In this document: piece by piece, positions 16,389-26,035 of the stretch | Numbering within the stretch: the stretch's first letter is position 1 | Layout of the letters: each line of letters starts with the position of its first letter | NCBI GenBank assembly: GCA_017937805.1 | Contig: JAGBCX010000046.1 | Coordinates: 1 to 36,857 of the forward strand | DNA length: 36,857 bases | Reading direction: 5' to 3' | From: Alistipes sp. | GTDB taxonomy: Bacteria; Bacteroidota; Bacteroidia; Bacteroidales; Rikenellaceae | Made by a program: the position numbers and the translations under genes | Notes under the pieces: model-generated | What the model saw: the letters and a program-made list of their open reading frames with translations, nothing else | Told to the model about the DNA's origin: nothing | Database searches by the model: none

Positions 16389-17558
16389 CTAATTTGCACT
16401 AAAAAAATCTAAAAGTCCTTGAATATAAGTTTCAGCATTAAAAACCTTTTTTGCTTTTACCATAGCACGAATCGCCATTTCGTGGCTCTCTTGCTTATTG
16501 TTTTCTACATATAACAAATTCGTGGCAATTGACTCTATATCCATAGGGTTCGAGAACTTCACCTCTGTATCCGCCTCAACATATTTCAAAAGGCTTCCCG
16601 CTACGGTAGCTACAATCGGAACCCCAGACAACATATACTCGCCTAACTTTGTCGGAAAGCCGCCTGACGGATACGAATTTGGTGTTGTCATCAAACACGA
16701 TGCACCTGCTAATATGCCTGGCAATTGGTCATTCGGTAATAATCCGCATATATGAATACATTCCTTATATTCACTACTAATAATTTCTTCATCCAATACG
16801 ACCTTATTCGGCATACCATCATAGTTACCTACTAACAACAGATGATAGCTGCCTCCCAACTCCCTGTATCTATTATAAGACTTTATACTCTCCAATAGCC
16901 CATCTCGATTATGCACACCAAAGACTACCGCAATATAATTACAGTCAATCTTCGGCTTAACGACATTATCAAATCTATGGCAATCAATGGTCATCGGCAA
17001 CAGAAAAGTCTGCTGCCTATTTTTCAGCAGATTAGAATAGTAATTGACCAACTCTTCTGTCATGAGAATCATGCCATCAAACCATCGAATCTTCATTTTG
17101 TATATCCATCGCCTATATCTTGAACATATGTACTTATGCAAAGGATACTCGCTCCTATCTCCGTAATACTTAATACGATTTAGCGAACAGACTATCTTAA
17201 AAAACAAATTGATTGGCCACGGATTCTCCCCATATAGAATGAGAGTATTGATTCGATCCTTACGTATTAATCGGCAGCAATTCACTAAGCCTACAATCAG
17301 ATAGAACAGCATTGTGAATGCATTCCTGCAATTCAGAGTAATTTTGCCGGATGTATATACATAGTGTATGCCATTATGTATGCCGTACAATTCAGTATTA
17401 TGTTTTGCAGTGCGAGATGGAGCGAAAATATACACCTTTGCAAAACACCCTACTTGTGCAATAGCTCGCATATAGCTAGAATAGCGGATTGTCGCCACAT
17501 TCCCAATAGGGAATGGGTTTATGGTCACCATTGCACACCTAACCTCTGAATTTATCAT
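16389..17558 (-). CDS. GT4-family glycosyltransferase
   Basis: A 389-residue protein with the GT-B layout. The N-terminal part (about 1-190) is diverged, with a hydrophobic patch near residues 80-95 suggesting peripheral membrane contact. The C-terminal part has VFGVHNRDGLLESI and the donor-site block GGFPTKLGEYMLSGVPIVAT, which fits GT4. Predicted to extend the repeat unit; the sugar is unknown. Its start overlaps the end of the upstream GT2 gene by four bases (17555-17558), and the next gene starts immediately after its stop. It belongs to the AT-rich variable core. Confidence 0.82.
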   Translation of the reverse strand: MINSEVRCAMVTINPFPIGNVATIRYSSYMRAIAQVGCFAKVYIFAPSRTAKHNTELYGIHNGIHYVYTSGKITLNCRNAFTMLFYLIVGLVNCCRLIRKDRINTLILYGENPWPINLFFKIVCSLNRIKYYGDRSEYPLHKYICSRYRRWIYKMKIRWFDGMILMTEELVNYYSNLLKNRQQTFLLPMTIDCHRFDNVVKPKIDCNYIAVVFGVHNRDGLLESIKSYNRYRELGGSYHLLLVGNYDGMPNKVVLDEEIISSEYKECIHICGLLPNDQLPGILAGASCLMTTPNSYPSGGFPTKLGEYMLSGVPIVATVAGSLLKYVEADTEVKFSNPMDIESIATNLLYVENNKQESHEMAIRAMVKAKKVFNAETYIQGLLDFFSAN

Positions 17559-18457
17559 GCTATCGCCCCAAAAATATATTGTAGTACAGATATAGGCTGA
17601 CGGAAAAACAATCTAAATAATATAATCAACCTACGAAGCTTTGGATTACCAATACAACTCTCTTCAAACGACATAATATTCATCTTAATTATCAGCAGAC
17701 GAAGCCCATCTTTACAATGCGATTCATTATATCGTTCAAGAGCTTTTGCGTATATACGTTGACTGAGACCTCTCTTAAACTCCTTAGTCGATGATTTTGT
17801 CAATTGATTATTAACGAATCCTTCGATATAATATGTCGCTCCAACAAAGTCAAGGAATCGACCTTTGCTAACCTCTGAAATTCTTATCCACATATCGGAG
17901 TCTTGCCCATTCATAAGAGTTGTGTCAAATGCTCCTACTAGATCCAATACGTTTCTACGACACATTATACTTATAGTGCATATACAATATGCACGATGTA
18001 GTACATGATATTTCTTATCTACATATGAGAGAGATGCGCGAGTCCATGGTTTTACATCTATGCTGTTATCGGTAGCACGAGTACATTTATTAACTCGACA
18101 AAACACATATCCTAATTTTTCGTCATTGGATAGCGCTTCGTAACAACGTGTCAAGAAGATTGGTTCATAAGCATCATCGGAGTCAAGGAAACATACATAA
18201 TTTCCCTTTGATACATCTATTCCCCTATTTCTTGCACCCGCTGCTCCTTGGTCCTTACAACCATCAGGCTTTCTAACCAGGATAACACTCTCTTTATACT
18301 TATCTTCTACAAGTTCAATAGTGCCATCCGTAGAGCCATCATCTGATACAATTATCTCATAACTACCACGAAAATCTTGCGATAAAACACTATTTATAGC
18401 GCGCTCAATAGACCCTACTCTATTGTAAGACGGAATTATAACTGAAATATCAATCAT
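17555..18457 (-). CDS. GT2-family glycosyltransferase
   Basis: A 300-residue GT-A glycosyltransferase with the classic N-terminus SVIIPSYNRVGSIERAINSV, the nucleotide-binding Asp pair in VSDDGSTDGT (Asp39, Asp40) and the metal-binding DSDD motif (92-95, LDSDDAYE). No C-terminal membrane helices of the processive synthase type are evident, though the tail (LIILFRLFFRQPISVLQYIF) is hydrophobic. Likely adds a single sugar to the undecaprenyl-linked intermediate. It ends with a 4-base overlap with the downstream GT4 gene and follows the Wzy gene by 10 bases. Confidence 0.9.
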   Translation of the reverse strand: MIDISVIIPSYNRVGSIERAINSVLSQDFRGSYEIIVSDDGSTDGTIELVEDKYKESVILVRKPDGCKDQGAAGARNRGIDVSKGNYVCFLDSDDAYEPIFLTRCYEALSNDEKLGYVFCRVNKCTRATDNSIDVKPWTRASLSYVDKKYHVLHRAYCICTISIMCRRNVLDLVGAFDTTLMNGQDSDMWIRISEVSKGRFLDFVGATYYIEGFVNNQLTKSSTKEFKRGLSQRIYAKALERYNESHCKDGLRLLIIKMNIMSFEESCIGNPKLRRLIILFRLFFRQPISVLQYIFGAIA

Positions 18458-18467
18458 ACGGCATTAA

Positions 18468-19628
18468 TTAGACACTATAACTATTTGGATGAGTCATTTT
18501 GGTAAATACCATAGAATTCACGCCCCATATCATCATAACAATGTATAAATATAGTGCCGAAGCCTCTATGATAGGCTCAACCATACATGATAAAAGGAGT
18601 GCAACGTTTAATCCTAATAAATATGGTGCAATCTCCATATCACGACCTTTCAGAATATGCCAAACTTGTTTATAGTTGATAAATGTAGCAACTATAAATG
18701 GAACAAATGGCAAAAAGCCCGCTACACGAATAATATCCAACCACATGTTATGCGCATAGCTCTCTTCTGGCATTCCGAATGGATTATAGAACATCTTCTG
18801 CATGACATTCAATGATAATTTAAAACGACCTCCTCCCGAAGCTAAATCAAAGTCGGCATCCTCCTCACGAGAAAGATAGGCCTCAAATATTTCATCTGTT
18901 GTCAAATCGGGCAAAACCCAATACAGCACAGCCACTACGACTCCACTACACACTCCCAACAAAAGTAGTTTTTTCAACATACTACCCTTCGTTGAATATA
19001 ATATCGCCAGCAATAAACAAACAACAAGAATAATTAGTCCTGTTCTATTTACAAGATGGATTGTTGTCAGCAAGGCTGCTATAACACAACACAATGCCAA
19101 AATCTTATATATAAGAACCTTTTGCATACGTGTAAACAACATAGATACACATGCAAGTCCTAACGAAGCATACAAGCCATAGTATGTAGCACCGATTGTA
19201 TCATCCTCAAATCCCTCTGAGCCTAATGTTCTGTATATATTTACAAATTCACCGGTCTTTACAATACTATCTATTGTTGACATTAATAACGGGAAGGTAA
19301 GACATGCCGCCAACATTGTCAATATTATCACAAGACCTCTCTTTGTTGTTTTGTCAGCAATATAGACTCCCATTCTATAAAACAATATAGGACATATGGC
19401 ATAAGAAATTGTGTTAGCCCAACTAATAACTCTATCGTCAATTATGAGTACCGATGCGTATAATATAGAAAATAGTACTATAAAAATTGACTCTTTATCC
19501 CAATATTTATACTTCGGTATCAGCAAGAATGAGGCTGCACTAATTAATACCACGAGATAGATGTTAAAACTGGATAGTGACGACAATAGCGCCATCGCTA
19601 TCAGAAATATTAAAATTATAAAATTCAT
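18468..19628 (-). CDS. wzy: O-antigen/capsule polymerase-like membrane protein (Wzy)
   Basis: A 386-residue inner-membrane protein with about ten or more hydrophobic segments and a large periplasmic loop at about residues 240-310. That loop carries the pattern GGGRFKLSLNVMQ, NPFGM and HNMWLDI, as in the Wzy/WaaL (Wzy_C-type) family, with the arginine and histidine expected to contact the pyrophosphate-linked donor. Wzy polymerises repeat units at the periplasmic face; WaaL ligates them to lipid A core. Polymerase is favoured because it sits next to the wzx-like flippase inside the biosynthetic core. Strongly AT-rich, as is usual for wzy. Confidence 0.8.
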   Translation of the reverse strand: MNFIILIFLIAMALLSSLSSFNIYLVVLISAASFLLIPKYKYWDKESIFIVLFSILYASVLIIDDRVISWANTISYAICPILFYRMGVYIADKTTKRGLVIILTMLAACLTFPLLMSTIDSIVKTGEFVNIYRTLGSEGFEDDTIGATYYGLYASLGLACVSMLFTRMQKVLIYKILALCCVIAALLTTIHLVNRTGLIILVVCLLLAILYSTKGSMLKKLLLLGVCSGVVVAVLYWVLPDLTTDEIFEAYLSREEDADFDLASGGGRFKLSLNVMQKMFYNPFGMPEESYAHNMWLDIIRVAGFLPFVPFIVATFINYKQVWHILKGRDMEIAPYLLGLNVALLLSCMVEPIIEASALYLYIVMMIWGVNSMVFTKMTHPNSYSV

Positions 19629-19654
19629 TCTACAACCAATTTGCGGTATATTCT

Positions 19655-20899
19655 CTATGACTGTTTTTGGGTTTTTCGCTTAGATACAATCAACACAATT
19701 ACGCCCAACAACGTTAACATTATAAATGATATTGTTTGCCCCCACGCTGCACCAATAAAACCATATTCGCGTATTACAAAGTAGAACATGCAACAAGAGA
19801 GCATGGCTCCAACAATACGAACAAATAATTCCTGTTTCACATATCCGTAGCCCACCAACAACTTCACAACCATATAATAACAAGCCATCGCTATATTATG
19901 GATAGAGAGAATACGTGCGAATTGCGTGGATTCTATATATCTATTTGCAGTCAATAATCCTATAACGTACGGTGCTAAACCGATAAATACGATATTGGCA
20001 ACTATTGTTGTACCCAAGATAATGCTTATTACTAATGCTAATTTCCTTTTATTCTCTTGTGCAATCGCTTGGTATATATCCGGTTCGAATGTATTAGCAA
20101 CAGTCGTATAGAAAATTGTTAAATATCCTACGATTTGCAAACCAACACTATACAAGCCAAATGTGTAAGAGTCATTCAAATCCTCCAAGAACATTCTATC
20201 TATACCCGTAATACAGTACCAAAATAGTGCTGATATCACCAATGGTGTACAAAATCGTAAGCCCTTCTTTAATATGCCAATATTTATTCTTAGTTTATTA
20301 AAAGAACGATAGAGAGCATATGATGATGCTATTATGGAGCCCAGTAGTGCACCTAACAACTTGCCGGTTGCTCCTTGTTTGAGACAAACGACAAAAAATA
20401 GCGAGAATAGAGCTACAATTATACACTGCCAAATCGCAAACTTTGCATATTGTTTAGCATTTCGCGTAATACGCAATTTTGTAAGATAGAAAGAGGATAT
20501 ATTAGCTACATATAGTTGTACAAATGTCAATATTGCATACGGATAAAATGGAAAGTTGTTATCGCTGAACCTATAAATCACATAAAATATGGATGTAAAT
20601 AAAAACAGCGAAATTAAACCTATAACGATTGAACTCCATAATACGGTATCGCCTAATTCTTCCCTCTCCTCTTCGGGCGTAAAATAATAGCTACGCGAAT
20701 AAAATGAATATAAACAATAGTTTAATAAAGGAATTAGCAGCAGATTAAATGAAGAGTAATAACCAATGATAGCATAATCCTCATGAGAAAGGTTCATTGC
20801 AAAGATTGGATTCAATAAAACACCAACCAAAGCAACGACTATACTTGACACGAAGTATAATCCTACATTGTGTATGTATCCGCGATACTTTGCTATCAT
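19655..20899 (-). CDS. wzx: Polysaccharide flippase (Wzx-like, MATE/PST superfamily)
   Basis: A 414-residue polytopic membrane protein with roughly twelve hydrophobic segments. It starts YIHNVGLYFVSSIVVALVG, with an N-terminal conserved NPIFA block typical of PST-type exporters. It is predicted to flip the undecaprenyl-pyrophosphate-linked repeat unit across the inner membrane so that the adjacent Wzy can polymerise it. It lies 26 bases upstream of wzy and 12 bases after the wbpO-like gene. AT-rich composition and low conservation are usual for this family; the call rests on topology, length and context. Confidence 0.85.
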   Translation of the reverse strand: MIAKYRGYIHNVGLYFVSSIVVALVGVLLNPIFAMNLSHEDYAIIGYYSSFNLLLIPLLNYCLYSFYSRSYYFTPEEEREELGDTVLWSSIVIGLISLFLFTSIFYVIYRFSDNNFPFYPYAILTFVQLYVANISSFYLTKLRITRNAKQYAKFAIWQCIIVALFSLFFVVCLKQGATGKLLGALLGSIIASSYALYRSFNKLRINIGILKKGLRFCTPLVISALFWYCITGIDRMFLEDLNDSYTFGLYSVGLQIVGYLTIFYTTVANTFEPDIYQAIAQENKRKLALVISIILGTTIVANIVFIGLAPYVIGLLTANRYIESTQFARILSIHNIAMACYYMVVKLLVGYGYVKQELFVRIVGAMLSCCMFYFVIREYGFIGAAWGQTISFIMLTLLGVIVLIVSKRKTQKQS

Positions 20900-20911
20900 T
20901 ACAACGAATTA

Positions 20912-22180
20912 CTACAATCTACCGTCTACAATATCTCTTGGCAATACGCCTTTGACATCGTATATTACAGCATTATCCTTCACGAGTTTTGTCACATCCA
21001 ACGACTTAAACTCATTGTGTGCAACTGCCATTATTGCAGCATCAAACTTATTGGTAGGCAACTCATTTGTTACGACAAGTCCATACTCGTGTTCTGCAAT
21101 TGCAGGATTTGCCCAAGGATCATAAATAGTGATATTCAAGTTATACTCTTTCAAGGCATTGACAATATCAACAACCTTTGTATTACGAACATCCGGACAG
21201 TTCTCCTTAAAAGTAAAACCGAGTATTACAATATCTGAGTGCAATACTTGTATGCCCTTCTTTAACATTAATTTAACGACCTGATTAGCTACATATTCGC
21301 CCATGCCATCATTCATACGGCGACCAGCCAAAATAATCTCCGGATTATATCCATAACGTTGAGCACACTGTGCCAAGTAATATGGATCAACTCCAATACA
21401 GTGACCACCTACCAATCCCGGCTTAAATGGCAAAAAGTTCCATTTTGTAGAAGCAGCCTCCAAAACATCAAGGGTATCAATACCCATCTTTGTAAAGATT
21501 CTCGACAACTCATTCACGAAAGCAATATTTATATCGCGTTGTGAATTTTCGATAACCTTTGCAGCCTCTGCAACCTTAATTGTTGGAGCAAGATGAGTTC
21601 CCGCAGTGATTACCGAAGAGTACACCTCGTTCACATACTCTCCAATTTCAGGTGTTGAGCCAGATGTCACCTTCTTAATCTTCTCTACTGTGTGTAACTT
21701 ATCACCCGGATTGATACGCTCCGGCGAATAGCCAGCAAAGAAGTCCTCGTTAAATTTGAGCCCACTAACTTTCTCTACAACAGGTAGACACTCATCCTCT
21801 GTAACGCCCGGATAAACTGTTGACTCATACACAACAACATCACCTTTTGAAATAACCTTTCCAACGGTTGTACTAGCACCATACAAAGGTGTCAAATCAG
21901 GGTTATTATTCTCATCAACGGGTGTTGGTACAGCAACAACATAGAAATTACAATCCTTAATATCCTCCAATTTTGTAGTGCATACAAATCCATGGTTATT
22001 TATTGCATCCTGCAACAATTCATCACTCACTTCAAGTGTTGCATCGTGACCTGCCATCAAAGCATCTACTCTGCGCTGACTCATATCAAAACCTATTGTT
22101 TGATATTTTGTTGAAAATAAACGAGCCAATGGTAATCCTACATAACCAAGTCCAATCACACAAATTTTAGTCTCTTTCAT
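20912..22180 (-). CDS. UDP-N-acetyl-D-galactosamine/hexosamine 6-dehydrogenase (WbpO/TviB-like)
   Basis: A 422-residue nucleotide-sugar dehydrogenase performing a two-step NAD-dependent oxidation of C6 to a carboxylate. The N-terminal Rossmann motif is GLGYVGLP (10-17), and the catalytic cysteine Cys261 lies in [29 protein letters not shown] in the C-terminal domain is the version seen in TviB/WbpO-type enzymes rather than in UDP-glucose dehydrogenase. Pairing with a WbpP-like 4-epimerase 31 bases upstream suggests UDP-GalNAc as substrate and UDP-GalNAcA as product. UDP-GlcNAc or UDP-ManNAc (WecC) remain possible, but no WecB partner specific to ManNAc is seen. Confidence 0.88.
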   Translation of the reverse strand: MKETKICVIGLGYVGLPLARLFSTKYQTIGFDMSQRRVDALMAGHDATLEVSDELLQDAINNHGFVCTTKLEDIKDCNFYVVAVPTPVDENNNPDLTPLYGASTTVGKVISKGDVVVYESTVYPGVTEDECLPVVEKVSGLKFNEDFFAGYSPERINPGDKLHTVEKIKKVTSGSTPEIGEYVNEVYSSVITAGTHLAPTIKVAEAAKVIENSQRDINIAFVNELSRIFTKMGIDTLDVLEAASTKWNFLPFKPGLVGGHCIGVDPYYLAQCAQRYGYNPEIILAGRRMNDGMGEYVANQVVKLMLKKGIQVLHSDIVILGFTFKENCPDVRNTKVVDIVNALKEYNLNITIYDPWANPAIAEHEYGLVVTNELPTNKFDAAIMAVAHNEFKSLDVTKLVKDNAVIYDVKGVLPRDIVDGRL

Positions 22181-22211
22181 ATCTTTTGGTTTTTATAGAT
22201 TATTACAATTC

Positions 22212-23186
22212 TTACAAATTATTTTTATACCACTCTATTGCCTCATCAAGACCTCTCTTAAAATCATATTCCGGCTCATATCCGAGCATCTTCTGAGCCT
22301 TTGAGATATCCGCATTGGAGTGCTTTATATCTCCTTTTCTATCCGGACCAAATATTGGTTCTATATCCTTACGCAGAGCGTGTGTCAGAGCGTGATAAAT
22401 GTCTATCAAGTACTCTCTACCTCCATAAGCAATATTGAAAGCCTCTCCGGCACACTCACTCGGAGCCAAACATGCCTTCAAATTTGCTTCTATAACATTT
22501 TCGATATAGGTAAAATCTCGACTTTGTTTTCCATCGCCATTGATAGTTGGCTGTTCATCGTTAAGCAATTGCTTTATAAACTTCGGAATCACTGCTGCAT
22601 ACGCTCCATGTGGATCCTGACGGCGACCAAATACATTGAAATAGCGCATTCCGTACGTATCCAAACCGTAATGCCTTGTATATTGCTTTGCCCACTCTTC
22701 ATCACAACGCTTGGTCAATGCATACGGTGAGAGCAGATTGCCCTCTACACCTTCTCTCTTAGGTAGATGTTCTTCATCTCCATATACCGAAGAGCTCGAT
22801 GCATAAACAAACTTTTTTACTCCACACTGACGAGCCGCTTCCAACATATTGAGTGTTCCCTGTATATTGTTGGCACAATAGAAAAGAGGCATCTCAATTG
22901 AGCGTGGCACACTTCCCCATGCAGCCTGATTAAGAACATAGTCCACTCCCTTGCAAGCCTCAACACACGTATTAAAATCTTTGATATCTCCCTTGATAAA
23001 CTCGTAATTTGGGTTATCAACTAACATATCCACATTCGCCTGTTTTCCTGTACTCAAATCATCTAAACAACGAACACGATAGCCCATATCGAGTATCGCT
23101 TCGCATAGGTTAGAACCGATAAAACCTGCTCCGCCTGTCACCAAAAAAAGTGAATCCTTCGGAAAAACTAAATGTTTGTATGCCAT
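22212..23186 (-). CDS. UDP-N-acetylglucosamine 4-epimerase (WbpP/TviC-like)
   Basis: A 324-residue extended short-chain dehydrogenase with TGGAGFIGS (17-25), the SSSVYGDEEHLPKRE block, catalytic YALTK (Tyr155, Lys159) and the family-typical GSVPRSI loop (91-97) seen in WbpP enzymes that prefer N-acetylated sugars. It interconverts UDP-GlcNAc and UDP-GalNAc, supplying the neighbouring WbpO-like dehydrogenase. The FNVFGRRQDPHGAYAAVIP segment is also characteristic. It lies between ugd (51-base gap) and the wbpO-like gene (31 bases). Confidence 0.9.
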   Translation of the reverse strand: MAYKHLVFPKDSLFLVTGGAGFIGSNLCEAILDMGYRVRCLDDLSTGKQANVDMLVDNPNYEFIKGDIKDFNTCVEACKGVDYVLNQAAWGSVPRSIEMPLFYCANNIQGTLNMLEAARQCGVKKFVYASSSSVYGDEEHLPKREGVEGNLLSPYALTKRCDEEWAKQYTRHYGLDTYGMRYFNVFGRRQDPHGAYAAVIPKFIKQLLNDEQPTINGDGKQSRDFTYIENVIEANLKACLAPSECAGEAFNIAYGGREYLIDIYHALTHALRKDIEPIFGPDRKGDIKHSNADISKAQKMLGYEPEYDFKRGLDEAIEWYKNNL

Positions 23187-23237
23187 ATTCGAAACTTATT
23201 TCTTAATGTTCGACTTGTTTAATATTACTGCTATTTT

Positions 23238-24446
23238 TTAATCTCGTCCAAAGATGTCGCGAGTATAAATTCGCTCTGCGACATCGGCAAGCGACTTGTC
23301 GTTTCGGTTTGCCAAAATCACTCCCGACAACTCCTTAAATCGTTCCAAATCATTCACAACCTCGCAGCCAAAGAACTTCTCTCCTCCCTGCAAAGTCGGT
23401 TCGTAAATCACGACCTCTGCACCCTTCGCCCTCAATCGGCGCATTATGCCCTGTATTGCACTATGGCGGAAATTATCAGAATCGGTCTTCATCGTCAAGC
23501 GATAGATGCCGACAACCATTCGACCGCCACCACTCAACCGTTCTGCCTTATGCAACACCTGCTCCGCAATAAAATCTTTGCGCGTTCTGTTGCTCTCAAC
23601 TATCGCCGACATCATATTCTGCGGAACATCGTCATAGTTCGCCAACAACTGCTTCGTATCCTTCGGTAAGCAATACCCTCCATAGCCAAACGAAGGATTG
23701 TTATAGTGCATTCCGATTCGAGGGTCAAGACCGACACCCCGAATTATCGACTCCGTATCGAGCCCTTTCACCTCAGCGTAGGTATCCAACTCATTGAAAT
23801 AGCTTACTCGCAACGCCAAAAATGTATTGGCAAAGAGTTTCACTGCCTCCGCCTCGGTCAGGCCCATAAATAGAGTCGGAATATCCTGCTTCAATGCCCC
23901 CTGCTGTAACAATGCCGCAAATGTGTGTGCAGCCTTATCGAGGTGTTCATCGTCTTTCGGGCAACCAACAATAATGCGGCTCGGATAGAGGTTGTCGTAC
24001 AACGCCATACTCTCACGCAAAAACTCCGGAGAGAAGAGCAGCTTTGCAGGTGCATACTTCGCACGAGCCATCTCCGTAAATCCAACCGGAACGGTCGATT
24101 TCACAACCATCACTGCATCCGGATTCACCTCCATCACGACCTTTATCACCGCCTCGACTGCCGAAGTGTCGAAGAAATTTCTATCGCTATCGTAGTTTGT
24201 CGGGGTAGCAATCACAACAAAGTCGGCACCACTATATGCCAACTTGGCATCAAGCGTTGCTCGAAGGTTCAAACTCTTCTCAGAGAGGTATTTTTCGATA
24301 TATTCGTCCTGAATTGGCGATTGGCGATTATTCACCTTTTCGACCTTTTCGGGCATTATATCCACAGCAACGACTTCGTTATGCTGAGCCAGGAGTGTCG
24401 CAATCGACATTCCCACATAACCCGTACCTGCTACCGCAATTTTCAT
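23238..24446 (-). CDS. ugd: UDP-glucose 6-dehydrogenase
   Basis: A 402-residue dehydrogenase of the short enterobacterial Ugd type: GTGYVGMS at 7-14, the TPTNYD loop, [17 protein letters not shown], the [17 protein letters not shown] block with catalytic Cys259, and the cap-domain segment [16 protein letters not shown]. It oxidises UDP-glucose to UDP-glucuronate with two NAD. UDP-glucuronate can enter the glycan directly or be converted to other sugars; no such converting enzyme is seen here. It is second in transcription order, 29 bases after the wecA-like gene. Confidence 0.94.
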   Translation of the reverse strand: MKIAVAGTGYVGMSIATLLAQHNEVVAVDIMPEKVEKVNNRQSPIQDEYIEKYLSEKSLNLRATLDAKLAYSGADFVVIATPTNYDSDRNFFDTSAVEAVIKVVMEVNPDAVMVVKSTVPVGFTEMARAKYAPAKLLFSPEFLRESMALYDNLYPSRIIVGCPKDDEHLDKAAHTFAALLQQGALKQDIPTLFMGLTEAEAVKLFANTFLALRVSYFNELDTYAEVKGLDTESIIRGVGLDPRIGMHYNNPSFGYGGYCLPKDTKQLLANYDDVPQNMMSAIVESNRTRKDFIAEQVLHKAERLSGGGRMVVGIYRLTMKTDSDNFRHSAIQGIMRRLRAKGAEVVIYEPTLQGGEKFFGCEVVNDLERFKELSGVILANRNDKSLADVAERIYTRDIFGRD

Positions 24447-24475
24447 TACCTATAACCTCTAACCGATGAGCAAAA

Positions 24476-25648
24476 CTACATACGGTCCACAACTCTTTGC
24501 AGTGCAACCCAACTCTTATGCTCTTCCATCTTCGTCTTTGCGCCAACTTTTTGCACAAGCTTGGAAATGGCGCTATTGCGAGCTATCTGAACACGCATAA
24601 ATTTGTACAAGCCCATTGTTAATAGCAAGCCGACCACCATCACAACGTAGAATTGTACATCCACTGATGCCCCCAATTTATACGAAATCCACCAACTAAA
24701 TATCACAAGCGTATTGAGCAACAACTCACACACGGTTGTTCCCACGTGCGAAAATCCCAACTCGATAAACAGATGATGCAAATGAGTCTTATCAGGATGA
24801 AATGGCGATGTATGGCGAATAATTCGCATAAACATAACTCTCACCGTATCAAACACAGGAACACACATCACAGCAAGCGTAAACGGTACAAGTCCCATTC
24901 CGCACTCCGCGCATTTTTCACATGCCTCACCAGAGGATATCGTTGCAACCACACAGGTAGACATAACCATACCCATCATCAACGAACCTCCATCACCAAT
25001 AAACATCTTGGAGGTCTTTCCGAACACATTGTGGAAGAAGAATGGCAATAATGCTCCGACCGATATTGCACAAAGAAGCAACATAGTTACACTTCCCGCG
25101 TGGAAGAACATAATACCGAAAGCGATACAAGCCATTATGCAATAGCCGGAAGACAATCCATCAACACCATCAACAAGATTTATTGCATTGATAATTCCGA
25201 CAACAGCCACTATTGTCAATGGCACAGATACCCACATAGGTACCTCTCCAATGCCCCACAGTCCCTGAAAGTCATTTAGCGAAATGCCTGTCATAAATAC
25301 CAACATTACCGTCACGGCAATCTCAATAACGAATCGCAACAGAGGAGAGAGCCCCGCAACATCATCGGCAACACCGACACACAACATAACAGACATAGCC
25401 ACAAACATCGGCAGCAGTGGCTTTATATCCATAAAAGGCGTTGCCACACACAATCCGACCAACAAACCAAAGAAAACCGCAACACCGCCCAAAACAGGGA
25501 CAGGTTCACGCTGCAACTTTCTGCCATTAGGCACATCAACCACCTTGTATCTGAATGCGAATTTAATCACTCGGGCATGAATCAACAAAACCACAAGCAA
25601 GGAGGCAACAAATGCCGCCAACACTCCAAGCAAAGACAAGAATTCCAT
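24476..25648 (-). CDS. wecA: Undecaprenyl-phosphate sugar-1-phosphate transferase (WecA/TagO-like)
   Basis: A 390-residue polyprenyl-phosphate phosphosugar transferase with about ten or eleven membrane segments. Motifs visible are the VADDVAGL Asp pair (95-96), NLVDGVDGLSSG (Asp160, Asp163), FIGDGGS (216-222) and the HLHH motif (289-292) that distinguishes WecA-type GlcNAc-1-P transferases from MraY. It should start the repeat unit by putting GlcNAc-1-phosphate, or a related HexNAc-1-phosphate, on undecaprenyl phosphate. It is the first gene of the polysaccharide run and is preceded by a consensus promoter with a leader of about 180 bases. Confidence 0.93.
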   Translation of the reverse strand: MEFLSLLGVLAAFVASLLVVLLIHARVIKFAFRYKVVDVPNGRKLQREPVPVLGGVAVFFGLLVGLCVATPFMDIKPLLPMFVAMSVMLCVGVADDVAGLSPLLRFVIEIAVTVMLVFMTGISLNDFQGLWGIGEVPMWVSVPLTIVAVVGIINAINLVDGVDGLSSGYCIMACIAFGIMFFHAGSVTMLLLCAISVGALLPFFFHNVFGKTSKMFIGDGGSLMMGMVMSTCVVATISSGEACEKCAECGMGLVPFTLAVMCVPVFDTVRVMFMRIIRHTSPFHPDKTHLHHLFIELGFSHVGTTVCELLLNTLVIFSWWISYKLGASVDVQFYVVMVVGLLLTMGLYKFMRVQIARNSAISKLVQKVGAKTKMEEHKSWVALQRVVDRM

Positions 25649-25836
25649 AAATTTGATTTTTGGTTAATTTGTTTCAAGGTTGTCCCACCTCACAACAGCA
25701 CACACCTCTGGGGCTTCGGCAAGCATACAACACATTGATTTACAGTATATTGCGCGCTCACCAACAAAAAACACAAGCACCAAAATACAACATTTCCAAT
25801 GTCGCAGTGCGAGTATTATGGGCTATTATTACTCAG

Positions 25837-25868
25837 CAAATATAAGTAAAATATTGCGAATTATCAAA
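25837..25868 (-). promoter_or_regulatory. Promoter of the polysaccharide operon
   Basis: TATATTTG (25844-25837, minus strand) with TTTG 20 bases upstream (25868-25865) matches the Bacteroidota TTTG-N19-21-TAnnTTTG promoter. It predicts a transcript start near 25830 and a leader of about 180 bases ahead of wecA. The C9 tract lies about 42 bases upstream of the -33 element. Confidence 0.75.
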
Positions 25869-25909
25869 CAAAACAGCAAATTTGGTCGATTTTTTTCGCA
25901 AAAATTTCA

Positions 25910-25918
25910 GGGGGGGGG
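25910..25918. repeat. G9 homopolymer upstream of the polysaccharide promoter
   Basis: Nine consecutive G on the plus strand (C on the strand of transcription), about 42 bases upstream of the -33 element of the operon promoter. It lies in otherwise AT-rich intergenic DNA. Confidence 0.7.
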
Positions 25919-25987
25919 AAATACGCTGACAATCAATTAGTTACAAAAGTTGCATAAATATTAAATTATACGCTACGCGTTTTATGC

Positions 25988-26035
25988 AAAAAAGAGGGCT
26001 CTTGCCGCGCTTGAAAGCCACAACAAGAAGCCCAC
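25988..26035 (-). terminator. Intrinsic terminator after the tspO-sod gene
   Basis: Minus-strand hairpin whose arms GGGCTTCTTG and CAAGAGCCC pair with one bulged base, followed by a run of six T. It lies about 25 bases after the gene's stop codon and separates it from the polysaccharide operon promoter. Confidence 0.75.
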
